A stretch of 64,000 nt of DNA from Gnetum montanum (Eukaryota; Streptophyta; Gnetopsida; Gnetales; Gnetaceae): contig MNCI01006151.1 of NCBI GenBank assembly GCA_015680685.1, positions 1,243,566 to 1,307,565 on the forward strand. Reading direction: 5' to 3'. This document shows positions 1-12,039 of the stretch, in pieces (within the stretch, counting starts at the first letter, position 1; the number at the start of each line of letters is the position of its first letter). Made by a program: the position numbers and the translations under genes. The notes beneath the pieces were generated by a model. The model saw nothing but the letters and a program-made list of their open reading frames with translations. It was not told the origin of the DNA and ran no database searches.

Positions 1-1981
1 CTGCCGCGGGGCCCCAACTACATCAACAACACATTGTTCTTAGCAGGCCACGCACACACTTTGTTTCAGAATCTCCCTGGCACAGTATACCGGGTGGAAA
101 GGTAATTTCATCTTAAGTTTGGTTATTCCTTTCTTTCTCACATTCAAATACTTTCTCTCGTTTCGACACATGTTTTCGCTTTCCCGCAGGCCAAAAATTA
201 CGCCAGATGGGGCTTACGCGGGTGATGATGGGATTGGATTGGCGCGTACGGCCATGGAAGTGTTCATGGTGGGTCCTACCCTTCGCGGGACCATTTTGGC
301 CCATACTAGGGATGTCATGAAGAACTTCCCCAAGAGATTTTCAAAGGCGTTCGCACAATGTACCGCGCGTGGTTGGTTGCATGCCGACTGGGCCCCTAAT
401 GGACCAATTTTCCCATCTGCTTCTGATCTTGGCGAAACCTAAAGGTCCAGCACCGAAAGTAAGTGGCAAAGTTTCTTAGATGTTGTGTTTGGTTTGGTCA
501 ATTGCCAAGTGTTGAGCTCATATGAAGGTTTTTGGTTTGTCTTTACAGCTGGCACCACCTCGGGCCGGGATTCCGTTGTGACTGGGAGGACTGAAACTAC
601 GCTCTCGATGAAATTTGGTGAAACCAGTGCCGCTCAGAAGTGGTTGCGACAGAAAGCTTCGCCATCTATTGTTGCCTGTTTGGAGCATGCCGGCCTCATG
701 GCACTCTTTGTGGCCCCTAGTCCAAATGTTTCTATAGCGGAGATTATCAGGATTGCAGATTCATTTGATAGACTCGTCTCTTGCTATAGCGCTCGTATTA
801 GGGGCGTTAAAGTAGTTTTTGAATTATCACCTCAATTCTTTGCGGATCTGTTTGGCGTACCTATGAGCGACATAAAAGTCGTTACGGACAGGACGCATAA
901 AGAAATTGAGGTAATCTATGATTTAGAGGATTGGCTAGGGGTGAAGAAGGGTGCCAAAGGGTTCCCAATGCAGGGGAGAGCGAAGGTTGAGGAAGTCAAT
1001 GAGCTTTATCCCCTATTTAGAGCGCGTTTGTTTCCGAAGACTTTGTCACAAGTCAAGAGTCTCGGGGTTGAAGCAGTGCGATTCATGCGTACTATTCTAG
1101 AGGCTGGCGTGCATTATAATTGGGCAGAGTCTTTATTATCAGGAATGACCAAGGAGATAGAGCGGCTGCGTTCAAACATAGAGGCGCAGTCTCATTTTAC
1201 CTTCGCTTTCTTCGCCAGCTATATCTGCCGCTTGGTTGAATTTTTAGTGGTTCGTGGGGAAAAAAAATTTGTTTTGCGTGATAGGTATCAGCTATCTCGC
1301 CCCTGGATTAACCACTTATTTGACATAGCCAAGTCCCAAGACGCTCCCGAGGGGATTGATGAATCCCTTACGATCACCACGGGTGGATCGTCTGGCCCCT
1401 CCCTCCACACACGCGACAGCATAGGGATGGAACCTAATGAGGTACCCTATACTGCTAGGAAGGCGGAGTGAGTGGTCAAGGAAACGATAGGCCAAGCGAA
1501 ATCTAAGTTAGGGAAGCATGCCAGCATAGCCAAAGGCACGAGTGAGATTGAGCAACCCAGAGTGAAGCGGATCCGGTTTAAAATTCCCGGTAAACTTTTT
1601 ATTTTTATTTCAATAGTTGTAATGATCACCGGTTACATGCAACTGACTTCATTTGTTTTGAATTGAGCAGTCAAGAGGCATGACCTACGGACTATACCAG
1701 AAGACGAGGAGTTAACCAACCTGACGGGGGGAACTGAATTGCTGGGGGAGGGAACTGGCACTTGTATGATTGATTGTCTCTTTTGGAGTTAATTGATTGA
1801 CCTCAGTGTTTGAGATTTTGACATTCGCTTATTTTTTGTGTTGATTATTCTCTCTTTTCTCTCTTTTTTTTCATTTTAGGATGAAGGTGGGGATGAGACT
1901 GGAGAGGCTGGCTCCAGTGGAGCAGGGGTTTCTGATGCTGGTGAGCCCGGGGAGGATGATCCTCATGCCCCAGACGCTTAG
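1..1981 (+). pseudogene. Antisense gene of Tat/Ogre-type element, copy 1 (5' cut by window edge)
   Basis: Spliced gene of unknown function, antisense to the neighbouring protease. Exons I infer: 1-101, 190-458, 549-1589, 1671 to about 1763, 1880-1981. Introns have GT...AG ends, for example AAA|GTAAGT at 458 and TTTACAG at 548. The main exon encodes about 345 residues, including AGLMALF, FADLFGVP, YPLFRARLF and HFTFAFFASYICRLVEFLVV. The last exon is an acidic, Gly-rich tail ending DDPHAPDA. Only two in-frame stops are seen, TAA at 440 and TGA at 1469; the second fits CGA decay. A possible AATAAA signal lies at 2065-2070. It aligns exon by exon with 41281-45760 but lacks the exons that copy has between 44436 and 45426, and the reading phase into the last exon is not clean. 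It loosely resembles plant mobile-domain-like proteins in size and LFG(V/I)P-type motifs; I do not assign a family. It is CpG-rich compared with other copies, so probably young. Confidence 0.72.
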
Positions 1982-2064
1982 CGTTTTAGCATTTTTCATT
2001 TTTTGATTCAAACTTGTACTGAAACTGTAACAGTATGAAATGAACAGGGATGTTGATTGTATGT

Positions 2065-2092
2065 AATAAAATGCATATATATATATATATAT
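2065..2092 (+). promoter_or_regulatory. Possible poly(A) signal and (AT)n run after antisense gene copy 1
   Basis: AATAAA at 2065-2070 lies about 85 nt after the TAG of the last exon and is followed by an (AT) run from about 2074. The position suits a plant near-upstream polyadenylation element for the antisense gene, but AT-rich DNA makes chance occurrence easy. Confidence 0.35.
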
Positions 2093-2210
2093 TTTTGTTG
2101 TTGATTTTTGGGTTTTAATATGACGCGGAAATGTAAAATATTTTGGTTTGTTTTTTGTCTTAAGTGTAACACAGGAAGCAATTATAAAAGTAGACCGAAA
2201 AGCGAGTATT

Positions 2211-2440
2211 AGTTTATGGCCATTTCGGGCCCCATGCGTAATCGAGAAATGTTTTGGAGGATGCGAATAAATTTCTCGGCTAACCGATCATTGCTGATCG
2301 TGGCTAGTTTTATGTCATCGCGGACATGATAGTTTAGTGTCATTTTGGACCGGGAGTAGCATTTATTTGTTTTTCTTGTTTTATCGTAGTTTAGTGTCGT
2401 TTCAGACTTTTTATAGTTTAACGTCATTTCAGACTATGAG
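2211..2440. repeat. Degenerate 22-bp motif array between antisense gene and protease (copy A)
   Basis: At least five spaced units beginning TAGTTTA and ending GGACC or CAGACT, for example TAGTTTAGTGTCATTTTGG. The array separates the convergent 3' ends of the antisense gene and the protease tail. The same motif recurs at the equivalent place in the other family 1 copies. Confidence 0.7.
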
Positions 2441-2448
2441 TGATAAAA

Positions 2449-3378
2449 TCACTTCAGTAATTTTTTGATCTTTTTTGTTTTGACGTTAGACGATTTTTCA
2501 ACCGGTATGATCCGGTATTTGGCGTCACCTTCGCTGATTACATTGAATGGCAATTCGGCCCAAGGGACCTCTGATGGGGTGGCTTCTGTGTTAGCGCTTT
2601 CGGATATTTCAGTATCCCTAGGGAATTCTATATCAGTTTCTACCCGAGGAGGTGCAAACGTTTCTATTTGAGGAGGTTTTGACCCCGTGTCAGGAGATTT
2701 ACTGCTCTCCAATGATGGTGGATTTTCGCTGTCCTGGCTAGGCTTTTCAATTTCGACTCTCGAACCCTAGTCCATGTCCATGTGGGAGGAGATAATGGGT
2801 GTAACGGTTTCGCCATGTATAATAATCTCCCCACCTTCATAAGGCAGATGGATTTCTTGATGGATGGGGGAAGAAACGGCTCTCAGTTGGGCTAACCAGG
2901 GCCTTCCTAATATGAGATTAAACCCTGGCATCTCGTCAACTACCAAAAAATCAGCGGATGTAGGAAACTGACCTCCCGCTATAAAGTCGAGAGTTATCGT
3001 GCCCTTGACTAATACGCATGACCCGCTGAAAGATTTCAAACATGCGGTTGTCGTGGATTTGATCGAGTCTGTAAGCCCCAATTGTTCGATGATTGGATAT
3101 GGTACAACATTAGTGGCTGCCCCATCATCTACATGTACCCTATGTATCTTAAATTGGTTTACATGTATGGTTATAAACATAGGGGTCGTTGTCATCCCAC
3201 CTGTTATTTTATCTATTTTGATGCTCTCGTCGCGGAAGCTTAAGGCCTTAGGGCTGACCCCGCGAGGAGGGTACATCACTGCATGGATTGCTGGTTCGCT
3301 CGGAGGCAAGTCCTCACTAACCAGGATAGATGTTAACATGCGTACAAGAGCTTCGCGGTGAGTCTGGGAAGTCAGCAC
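2449..3378 (-). pseudogene. Retropepsin-type protease of Tat/Ogre element, copy A, with C-terminal tail
   Basis: Aspartic protease part of a gag-pro polyprotein. The active-site segment reads VHVDDGAATNVVP, the flap-side strand is followed by FNLILGRPWL, and the domain ends with HQEIHLPY...GGEIIIHGE, as in Ogre/Tat proteases. After one TAG near 2769 the same frame continues through an acidic tail with WAELPF to about 2449. Copy C has a matching tail with WAKLPF. This is the best preserved protease in the window. Its upstream side breaks at about 3400 in the linker to gag, so gag of this copy is missing. If family 1 has an Ogre-like intron, this tail is the end of the first coding exon. Confidence 0.85.
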
Positions 3379-3425
3379 TAAATCATATAAGCTTAGAGAC
3401 GTGTTCTTTAATCATATAAGATCAT
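3379..3425. other. Junction between family 1 copies A and B
   Basis: Homology of copy A to the gag-protease linker of copy B stops just after GTGTTCTT. The 11-mer AATCATATAAG occurs on both sides (3385 and 3413 regions), which suggests a microhomology-mediated join. Base composition changes here: to the left CpG is common, to the right it is depleted. Confidence 0.55.
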
Positions 3426-3576
3426 GCATGACAACAAGGGATCTTATTTGTATTCTTGAAAAAATATTGCAAACATTATTTAATTGAGACTTTAAATGGA
3501 AGATGAATTATGACAAGAATCATTTTATTCTAGCTTTTGTATTATCTATGTTATTCATTTTTATCTTTTTCATCTT

Positions 3577-3850
3577 AGTTTTAGGCCATTTAGGGCTGTT
3601 GTCAAGTGACAAGAAAAAGAATATTTTTTATTATTAATTTTTTGAATAGCCAGTTTTAGGCCTTGGTAGGCCATAGTGGTAGTTAACGACCATTTTGGGC
3701 CATTAGTATTTTTAGGCCATTTTGGGCCATCGCTAGTTTTAGGCCATTTCAGGCCATCATAAAGACACAAGGTAAAGAATTTTTTCTAGTTTTAGGCCTT
3801 AGCAGGCCAAAGTGGAGATGCAAGGTAGAGAATTTTGCCAATTTTAGGCC
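3577..3850. repeat. Degenerate 22-bp motif array, copy B
   Basis: Seven or so units with core TTTTAGGCCATTTTGGGCC or TTTTAGGCCTTAGCAGGCC, separated by 4 to 50 nt. It lies downstream of the copy B protease on the element's sense strand, matching the arrays in copies A, C and E'. The antisense gene that should follow is missing because copy B ends at the 3400 junction. Confidence 0.75.
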
Positions 3851-4228
3851 TTAGTGGGATGTGAAATATGCAAACAAAGTACACGATGCAAACAATGTAA
3901 ATATAGAGGATGTTAAAGCCAACGATGGATGTAAAGAAAATAGTGTAGGTGCGGAGAAGTGTGCGTAATGTAGCTACGCTAACATGGACACGGTTCAACT
4001 TTGGAGTTGCTTTTTGACCCATCGTGGGTTTGGAAATATATAACACTGAGGGGCCTTATTGTGGTATTCCTCTATGCTATTGTTTGCCACATGTAATGGC
4101 AGTTTAGACGATATCTTGACTTCATTCGTGGTAGTTTTAGCTTGTTCAGGTGCCTCCGTTTAAATGGGGGATTGTTCTTTAGAGACTTCGACTTCTAAAC
4201 CTTGCTCTACCCCCACATTGTTTATGGT

Positions 4229-4819
4229 TCAAGGAGTCATTCCATTATCTTGTATCACCACTTCCCCTCCTGCATAGGGTAAATGGATCTCTTGATGTAT
4301 CGGTAATGAAATGGCCCTCAGTTGGGCCAACCATGATCTCCCTAGAATCAGGTTGAATCCTAGCATCTCCGCTACCACTATGAATGTTGCATTTGTGGGG
4401 AATTGGTCCCCTTCTACAAAGTTAATTTGCATAGTCCCTTTTACCTACACTCATGCCCCATTAAACGACTTTAGGTAGGATGTCATTGTAGGCCTAGTTT
4501 GATCCACTAGGCCCAACTTGTCCACAATGGGACAAGGGATGACATAGGTCGTGGCACCATCATCAACATGCACTCTTTGGATCATATGTTGGCTCACCTG
4601 AATCGTGATGAACATCAATGTTGTTGTCACCTGACCCTTTTTAGGGTCATCTTTAATGGACCCATCATAAAATGTTAACTGAGTTGGCCCTGATTTTTCA
4701 GACGCAGGAGGTAGCATAACTACGTGAATTGCCTTTTCTTTTGTCGGTATGCTTTCATCCACTGATATGGATGTCAACATACAAAGAAGGGCCTCATGGT
4801 GCATGGTAGAGGTCATCAC
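4229..4819 (-). pseudogene. Retropepsin-type protease, Tat/Ogre copy B
   Basis: Second family 1 protease, in the same orientation as copy A. It starts in the conserved stretch with ALLCMLTSISV, has VHVDDGATTYVIP at the active site, and continues in two frames through FNLILGRSWLAQLRA and HQEIHLPY. The break near 4440 (TAG and frame change) marks it as dead. It belongs with the gag and LTR to its right. Confidence 0.85.
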
Positions 4820-5399
4820 CAGGTTTTACAAGCTCAATGTTGTGTTCTTCTATTTCAGAGCCTGCTTGACCTGGGTAAGGGAATTTAACAGGTCCTACCT
4901 AGCCTCCTGTTTCTTGCTACCCTTCTCTTCCTCCATTCATCCTAGGAGATTAATTTCCCAAGAGGGAGCAATTTTAGGCTTGGGGTTGGACCTTTTCAGG
5001 TGGGCTGGTGATGATTTCTTGGGTGTAGAGGCGTCAATTGTTGATGATGAGGGGGGTGAAGGCATGGAAGATGAGGAGGTAGGCCTAGGGGGGCTTGAGG
5101 TAATACATTGTTTAGCTACCTCACTTGTCAAATGCTCTTCTCATTTCCTTAGAAGAGAAGGTTGTCATGCTATCTTATGCGGGGTGGGGATAGTCAAGTG
5201 GTTTGGCCCCCTAATGATGAATGGTGTTTGCGGTGTTAGTGCAAGCAGTGGTGTGGTTTTGTTTATAGAAGGTGTAGGGGTGGATGTATGAGGAGGGACC
5301 TTTAGGACAAAAAGTTTCTACGGTGTTTTTTTAGTTGCTGCTGGTGTCAGTGCACTACACTAAGGCATACAAACCACAAATGGTTGCCAAGGCGGTTCA
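4820..5399 (-). pseudogene. gag-protease linker, copy B
   Basis: Low-complexity Pro/Ser/Lys-rich linker between gag and protease on the minus strand, for example a PPRPTSSSSMPSPPSSS stretch. It aligns with the linker of copies C and D. The fairly long plus-strand frame here is only its complement. Confidence 0.55.
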
Positions 5400-7785
5400 G
5401 GATTACTATCTACGCCAATGGTGTTGATGATGTAGTCGATATTGTTGGCATTAAGTGGATCTGTGTAAACATGTATAGATTGATTCTTGGCGCGCATGAG
5501 GTTGCTTTCATCTAGAACCAACTTCCCTTGATTAATCATTTATTTAATGTCATCCTTTAATGCTAAATAGTAATCTATGTCATGATCACAAAGTTGATGG
5601 TAGTCATAGAACCGCTCTAGCCTGAAATTCTTAGGAACTGGAGGCTCATTGGGCATATCCAAAGAGGGGTTCCTAAGGAGTTCATAGTACCATTTATGCC
5701 TTTTTTTTCCTCCTCTGACATCTGCTTGTGTTGAATATACACCACCCCTAGAAATTTCTTCAGGAGTTCTGAAGGCTTAAGAGGTACTAGGGTGAGCGAT
5801 CTTTACACTTGAAATTAGTTTTAGGTGGGGTGGATGCTTTGGGTGCCAACGTGGAGGGTTGAGTAACATTGTTTGGGTCGAGCATGGGTTTAGTTAACAT
5901 AGTGATCACCTTTTTGTTTTTCTTGTTGTTGGGCTTAGCTTTGTTTGCAATAATGGCCATTGTGGCTATTGCAGCCTTGCCCTTCTCTTTGTCCTTCTTG
6001 ATATATGTGTTTTTGGATGCAACATAGGCCAGATCTTTACTTGCCTTAGCCACGTCTTGAATGCTCTTGGTCTGGGAAAAAGCTTGACTAAGATTTTGTG
6101 AAGCTAGGTAGTACAATTTGGAATTAATAAAGTCATTCACTGCACTCTTAAAGATGGCCAGCAGATGGGCCTTTGCGATAGGATCATAGATCTCATTCAG
6201 GGTAGTGCTCCATCATTGTATAAATTTTTGGACTGATTCCAATGGATCTTGCTTAATGCTCATTAACTGATCCTGTAACCTCTGGTCTCAAGTTATACTT
6301 GAAATGAGTTACAAACTGAGTTAGGAACTCCTCTAGGGTTGAGATAGAAGAGTATGGAAGCATGCAGTAACAATCTAAAGCTTTTCTTGTCAAAGACATA
6401 GCAAAGATGCAAATGATGGTGTGTGTCCATTGTTGCAGTAGAAGGGACTTAGATCTAAATGTCATGAGATATACATCAGGGTCACCCTCCCTATTGTATT
6501 TTGTAAAGTGGGGAAGTGGCATCCCAAGGGGGTAATGTGAGCATGGGGACTACCGGGCTGATGGGATTGTCATGGTAGAAATCCATGAATTGTATTGTGT
6601 CAGAACCGGTAGCTTTCAGGTGCTTAATTTCTTCAGTAAGTGTCTGGATAAGTTAGAAATCTTGATCCAGACCTAGGGATGATGAAGATGGTTGTGGATT
6701 TGTGGGGGCAAATACAATTTCTGGCATGGTAGGGGTAGCGACCTAGCTCATAGGTGGTGCTATTGCGGTTGCCCCTACGAAGGGTGTTGCTTGTGCTGTC
6801 CACCACCCAGTGGGTGGTGCTGTTGGAGAAATGGCCACTGGTGGTGCCATGGGATAGGTTGTTTGTGTGATTGGTGGGGAAAAACATAGTCCTGTGCTTC
6901 GTTGTACCATTTGCGGGACCTAGTATGCTTGATGACAAGCGTAGTGTGACATTTGGGAAGGTTGCGAAGTAGGGGGAAAGTGAATGGCGTCCATCATGTG
7001 GTTGGGGGTGGGCCCGCCATTGATGGTGAAATAGGCGTAGATGTTGGAATGGAAGTAGAGACTATATGCAACTACGATGTAGGTACTATGTGCACATAAG
7101 GAAGGGTAGCCATGATCGGTGCTTGGTACGATGAAGCGAGAGATTGGGGAATAGATTGTGGGGGGATAGTGTCTAGAAACAAGATGGAGGAATAGACATG
7201 TTGATACATCAAGGGCATGGCATGGATACCCATGGTTGATGAAACTATGACTTGTGATGGGGTAGATGTAATCATAAAGGGAGTAGTCATGAAGCGTAGG
7301 TTCGACTAGAAGGATGGGGCAGGAGGGATAGTTGTAGAGTTAGTTTGACCCCCATCCTTGGACTGGGAATCCAAGTCCCCTTGTCCATCTTAAAACACCT
7401 CGTCATAGTGAGACACCATGTCTCACTACTCCCCAGACCTACTTGTTTATACCAACTGATCTAAGATCCACCAATACATTTTCATCAGGGGGATTAAAGA
7501 GCCAGGAGTAGGGATAAATTCCCTTCCATTGCGGTAAAGGAACTTGAAGTGTTGTTTATCTTTGAGCTCTTCGGAATCTAAGGGCAGATTTTCCTGGACC
7601 TTAGCACACAAGAAATTGTAAAGTTTATTATGTTGTACCAAGCTCTCAGGTGATCAATTTTGGATCCTAAGAGATCGGTGTGGCCCTTGCATTGGGCTAG
7701 GTAGTTGCTCAGCACTTGTGGTTCCCTGAACTTAAAAAGGGACCTCAAGGTTTGAGGTAGCAATAGTAGTGGTTGAGGAAATCAT
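5400..7785 (-). pseudogene. gag of Tat/Ogre element, copy B
   Basis: Capsid-type gag, start ATG at 7785. N-terminal block about 7440-7640 contains NGREFIPTPG and WILDQL; a long Ser/Thr/Pro-rich section follows (7290-6640). The core about 6522-6253 has PHFTKYNREGDPDVYL and HFKYNLRPE, matching Ogre gag. A Lys-rich section (6140-5787) precedes a CDYH...LCDHDIDYYLALK motif near 5530-5640, equivalent to the zinc-binding region of Ogre gag. Frameshifts and TAG stops are frequent. The same order is seen in copies C and D. Confidence 0.8.
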
Positions 7786-7997
7786 TTTTGTGAGGTTGAA
7801 AATGGTTTGCAAACAAGAGAAAATAGAGATCAAGAGGCAATCAGAGGCTTTTTGTCCTATAGAAGGAACTATCGTTGTGCCCAGCCTATACCACATGATG
7901 TGTAAACAATTGTAAGGGTGTCACGTTTATGCTAATGAGTGAAGGGTTACAAAGAGTGTGCAGGACTACTCGTGAGACATTAAAAAGGCACCAAAGG

Positions 7998-8019
7998 CCC
8001 TCCTTCGAGCACAAAAAAT
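7998..8019 (-). other. Primer-binding site, copy B
   Basis: Directly after the LTR end on the minus strand. The reverse complement contains GCTCGAAGGAGGGCC, matching the D copy TTGGCACTAGAAGGAGGG and the C copy CTAGTACTAGAAGGAGGG. Position and conservation support a tRNA primer site; I cannot name the tRNA. Confidence 0.6.
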
Positions 8020-9822
8020 TGTAGCGATCAAAAACATCAGTGATTGGAACACCGAGAGATTGCTAGGCAAATAGTTTAACCCCAGATCCATACATGGGTT
8101 GTGCTGGATAAAACAGAAGTGGGGTGCCTTGAACGGTCTGGTCGATTAGACAGGGACTTAATCAGTGTAACTTAACCTTACTTGAATGTTATTTTAAATG
8201 AAAAATACATGAGGTAAAATTGATAATTAATAAATGTAGAAATGTAGGAAATAATGTCAAATAGCAATAATAGTAAATAGATAACAAAATAAACTTGGGT
8301 AAGAAAATGCACCATCCAAAGGTCATGGGTTTGATTCTTTGCCTTGTTTGAAAAATGTATAACAAGTTATACAATGCTAGAGGTGCATAGAGAGTTCAAG
8401 AGTAACCAGAATGCTCAAAATGTGCTAACTATGCTCTTGAATGTGAACTTAAAAGCCAACTGCTCAAAAAATGCCAACTCTTTGGATGAGAAATGCCAAC
8501 TAGAAAAGCCAACTAATGCAAAATGCCAACAAGCCAACTGCTCTTGTCAATGTGAAAAATGACAATTCTTTGAGCAAAAAAGGAAAAGCCAGCCCTTTGA
8601 GTGTTATTTTTTGGGGTATTTATAGGGCTAGGAGTAGGCAAGAAATGAGGCTTGGATGCCATGTGTCTTGGACCCCATGAGATGTGCAACGTTGGTCGTG
8701 AACTTGCTATGCTATAACCATGTTGTCAAAATTGAATAACCTAGAATCCAGTGTGCTAACAATGCAAGAAAAAATGAATTCTTCCCCTAGGACTACGTCT
8801 TCCCTATCCTTATGAACAGGGTCAAGAATAGCGACAAATTATGGGGAATGGACTAAGGGGTATGCCATAGTGGAACAAAGTTACTGATCAAGGTGACCTT
8901 AGTTATTGTTGATAAGTTATAGCGCTAGCTGAAGATGTCCTGATGCCTCTATCAAATTTGCATCACTTATGCTATCTAGCACATTGACATAGCATAACTG
9001 CTTGCCATGTTGTGCTATGCTATGTAGCGTAGCTACTTGCTATGCTGTGCTACACTATGTAGCATGGCACAGCGTAGCCACTAGTTTGAACAAGAAATTT
9101 GCATTGGAGTCAATAACATTTGCTGGAAGCCTTGGTACACACCGGGTTAACCTTTGGAGCATTTTATTGATTTTCATCTTTGCTACGCCATGCTACACTA
9201 CGTAGCATAGCAGCCAATGTGACATGCATTTTTGTCAATGTCATAGGGTTTCATGAGAAAAATTTGTATGTGGTTCAAGGGCTAACTGAGACATGGTAGT
9301 TTTGGAAGCCACAATGCTATTAGATGCAATCCTTTTGCCAAAACAACTTGGCAAAGGAGTCTTTTCATGTTTCAAACTTGCTATGCTACACTACGCTATA
9401 TAGCATAGCACTCTGTGTTGGCCAAATTTTAACTTTTCCTTTCTCGAACATCTTGCCAAAATTTGTATTTAGATACATGATTGATTTTTTGAAGGCTTGC
9501 TATGCTACACAATGTAGCGTAGCATAGCAGAATTCTCCACTAGAAAACTTGCCGAACTATTTTGTCCATCCTGAACACCATCAACAACTCCTAGCATAGT
9601 TTCTGAATAGATTGTCAGCAGGGTGAATTGTCTAGGTGGGTAGGCCGAAGAGTCCATCGGGCTTGTCAGATCTGGAGGTAGAAAACATGCCAAACTGGAC
9701 AATCTAATCTCAGTGCCTACATTTTCCTACCAAACTATCATGATGCTAAACTTGTGGAAGTCCTTGCCCAAATTCCAAGTCCCTAGTGAAGCAAGAGGGT
9801 CTCAAAATTTTATGGTGTTTCA
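8020..9822 (-). mobile_element. 5' LTR of Tat/Ogre copy B
   Basis: On the minus strand it begins TGAAACACCATAAAATTTTG (9822) and ends GATCGCTACA (8020), with TG...CA ends. A TATA box is at 8617-8624. U3 (9822 to about 8625) holds four hairpin-forming palindromes built from GCTATGCTAC and GTAGCATAGC at about 8998-9078, 9180-9215, 9378-9411 and 9499-9530. The transcribed part carries a GCCAACT-rich repeat. It abuts the 5' end of the family 2 internal region at 9823, so copy B probably inserted there. The matching 3' LTR would lie left of the window. Confidence 0.8.
8420..8560. repeat. GCCAACT-type short repeats in LTR
   Basis: About six irregular copies of AATGCCAAC or AAGCCAACT in the R/U5 part of LTR B. 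The D copy has the complement (GTTGGCATTTTTAGCATT) near 55260-55330. A plus-strand frame here (8344-8562) is produced by the repeat and is not a gene. Confidence 0.55.
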
Positions 9823-9959
9823 AGTACATTGTGGATGGATATGACACTCAAAACTATCATCCCACTGAAACACAATGTAAGTGAGACAAACGTTAGGAGA
9901 GACTTCATGAAGCCACAAAGGGGAAACATTAGACTAACTCCTTGTTCCTACTAGATCAA

Positions 9960-11830
9960 AAGAACAATGATGAACCTCCATTAGAAGGTTTTCAACATGA
10001 AGATTCTTGACCTCTTGCTAATGATGATGAGGATGTGAACTTGACCCTATGATCAACTATTCAAAAACCAAGTTCAAGAAAGAGTGATAGCCAAAGTAGG
10101 GACTCAAGTGAACATCGCAATAATAAGGGATCTAATGGTGGAGATCATAAAAAGTGTATGAGTGGTGGTGGACATCATAGTGGTGGTGGTAGTCCACCTT
10201 CCTCTTCCTCCTCTTCATCTGATTCTGAACATTCCTTTTCATCTAATGGTTCTCATAGAAGCCATCATCGAAATGACCATGATGAAGGTGATTGACGAAA
10301 TCATAATGACTGTGAAGGTCACCAAAATTGAAGGGTTGGCCAAAACCATCCTCAGCATCATCAACATGGCGATGATGATGAACCTTTACTAGTAACTCAA
10401 AGTATGCTTAACATTGTAGAGGTAGTAAGAATTCCAACTAGGCATATGAAGGATAGTTGGATCAAGTGCCTAGACATGAACAATATCTCAAAATTTGAGG
10501 GTGGATATAACTCTAATTTGCAGGCACATCTGCAAACTTTTCAAGATGCATGTGCCTTAGAAAAAATCTAGAATGAGTTGTAGAAACTCAAGCTTTTCCC
10601 ATGGACACTCATTATGAAATCTATCTAAAAATGGAGTACCATGTTAGAACTGTTCAATGATAAATATAAAATGTACTCTAGAGTGTCTAACGTGAGATGG
10701 TAAATTCAAGAATGGAAATAAGGAACATATGAACCCTTGGATGCTACCATGGGTTGATATTATTCCCTCTTACATAGATGCCCTAGCCATGGTTACTCTC
10801 AAAGGGAACAACTTCACCAAATCATAGATGGGCTCAAGTTAGAAACAAGAAGAATCCTTAGGATGTATGACCAAGGGAGGTTGTCTAAAATGAGAGCTCA
10901 TTAGATACAAAGGCTAATTGAGTAAGTAGAAAAAGAAGAAGGTGAGCTACAAAAAAGGGAGAGTGCTAAAGAGTATAATAGGGATCCATCCTTCAAAAAA
11001 ATGAAAGGTCTGACATTGCGATGAAGAAGATTCACCATTTGATGAAGTGGTGAACAAAAAAACCTTGCCTATCCAAAAATCTATTTATGAGATTTTAGCC
11101 AAGGTTGATAAATGATGGGACTCTTGGAATGAAAAGTTTCAAATTGCTTTAAACATTGTTGAAGAATCTGAAGAGAAAAATAGTAATTGTAATCATAGAT
11201 GACAAAAGGAACTAAACATGCCTACCAAAGAGGTAAGGGCAAATCTACTATAATAGAGAAAGTTATGAAGTCCAACTCTGATGATGAAACTGAATGTGAC
11301 ATCTATCAATATGAACATGCAAAGGGATATTTCCCTATGGTTTCATACTTACAAGAGTTTGGAGTGTACACATTGAACCCTCACCTAGCACATAGGCAAG
11401 CTCTAGGATGATTGCCTTACCCTCAAGATATTCCAAGATAATTCCACCAGCAACAACAAGCTTACTACCCAAGTGGAACTCCTCAAAAACCTTATGAATA
11501 GTACCAATAGTGGTACCAACCAAAATCATGGGGAATGCCACTACCAAGGTAGCAGTACCCTTATAGGCAACTAGATCCATACAAGTACTATGTTCAGCAA
11601 CCGATCTCCCCTAGAAGTTCAGCAAGTCATGCATCATTCTAACATTACTATTACCCTCCAAAGTACCACCAAACACATTCACCATCCATTCAAGGGGGAG
11701 GGGGGGACCCATATTAGTATCCTTATCATTCTTCACATCCCTCTACACCTACACCTCCATCTTCAACTCAGTTACCTCTTAATCCATCCATGCAGGTGAA
11801 ATTCCTCCACAACCATAATGAAATGCTACA
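9960..11830 (+). pseudogene. gag of Athila-like internal region 1
   Basis: The N-terminal part about 9985-10400 is Ser/His/Asp-rich with runs of SS and HH. The core about 10438-11000 has DMNNISKFEGGYNSNLQAH, FNDKYKMYSRVSN and YYSLLHRCPSHGYSQREQLH, shared with the gag at 22284-22900 and, on the minus strand, at 61340-61600. A Tyr/Gln/Pro-rich tail (11300-11800) follows. It is interrupted by several TAG codons and frameshifts. Confidence 0.75.
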
Positions 11831-12039
11831 AGGGTTGTACACTCACAACTAGTTTTCCAACCAAGTGGTCTAGATAATTGATTAAGATAATGATATTTCT
11901 TCTAGCTTGGTAGTCTCCTCCAAGCATCACAATCTATTTTGGTTGACCACCTTGCATCTTTAGTACCCTCATCCTTTGCATCAAATACCTTCGAGCACCC
12001 CTCAAACCAAGTGCCTCCTAGGATCTACACTATGATTCT

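Noticed and set aside
2999-3361. A 120-codon plus-strand frame
   Set aside because: Antisense shadow of the well supported protease of copy A.
4749-5291. A 180-codon plus-strand frame
   Set aside because: Complement of the Pro/Ser-rich gag-protease linker on the minus strand, which aligns with copies C and D.
8344-8562. A Cys/Asn-rich small protein-like frame
   Set aside because: Created by GCCAAC-type repeats inside LTR B; no homologous frame in the other LTRs.
10162-10392. Val/Ile/Met-rich frame that looks like a membrane peptide
   Set aside because: Out-of-frame reading of the Ser/His/Asp-rich N-terminal part of gag.
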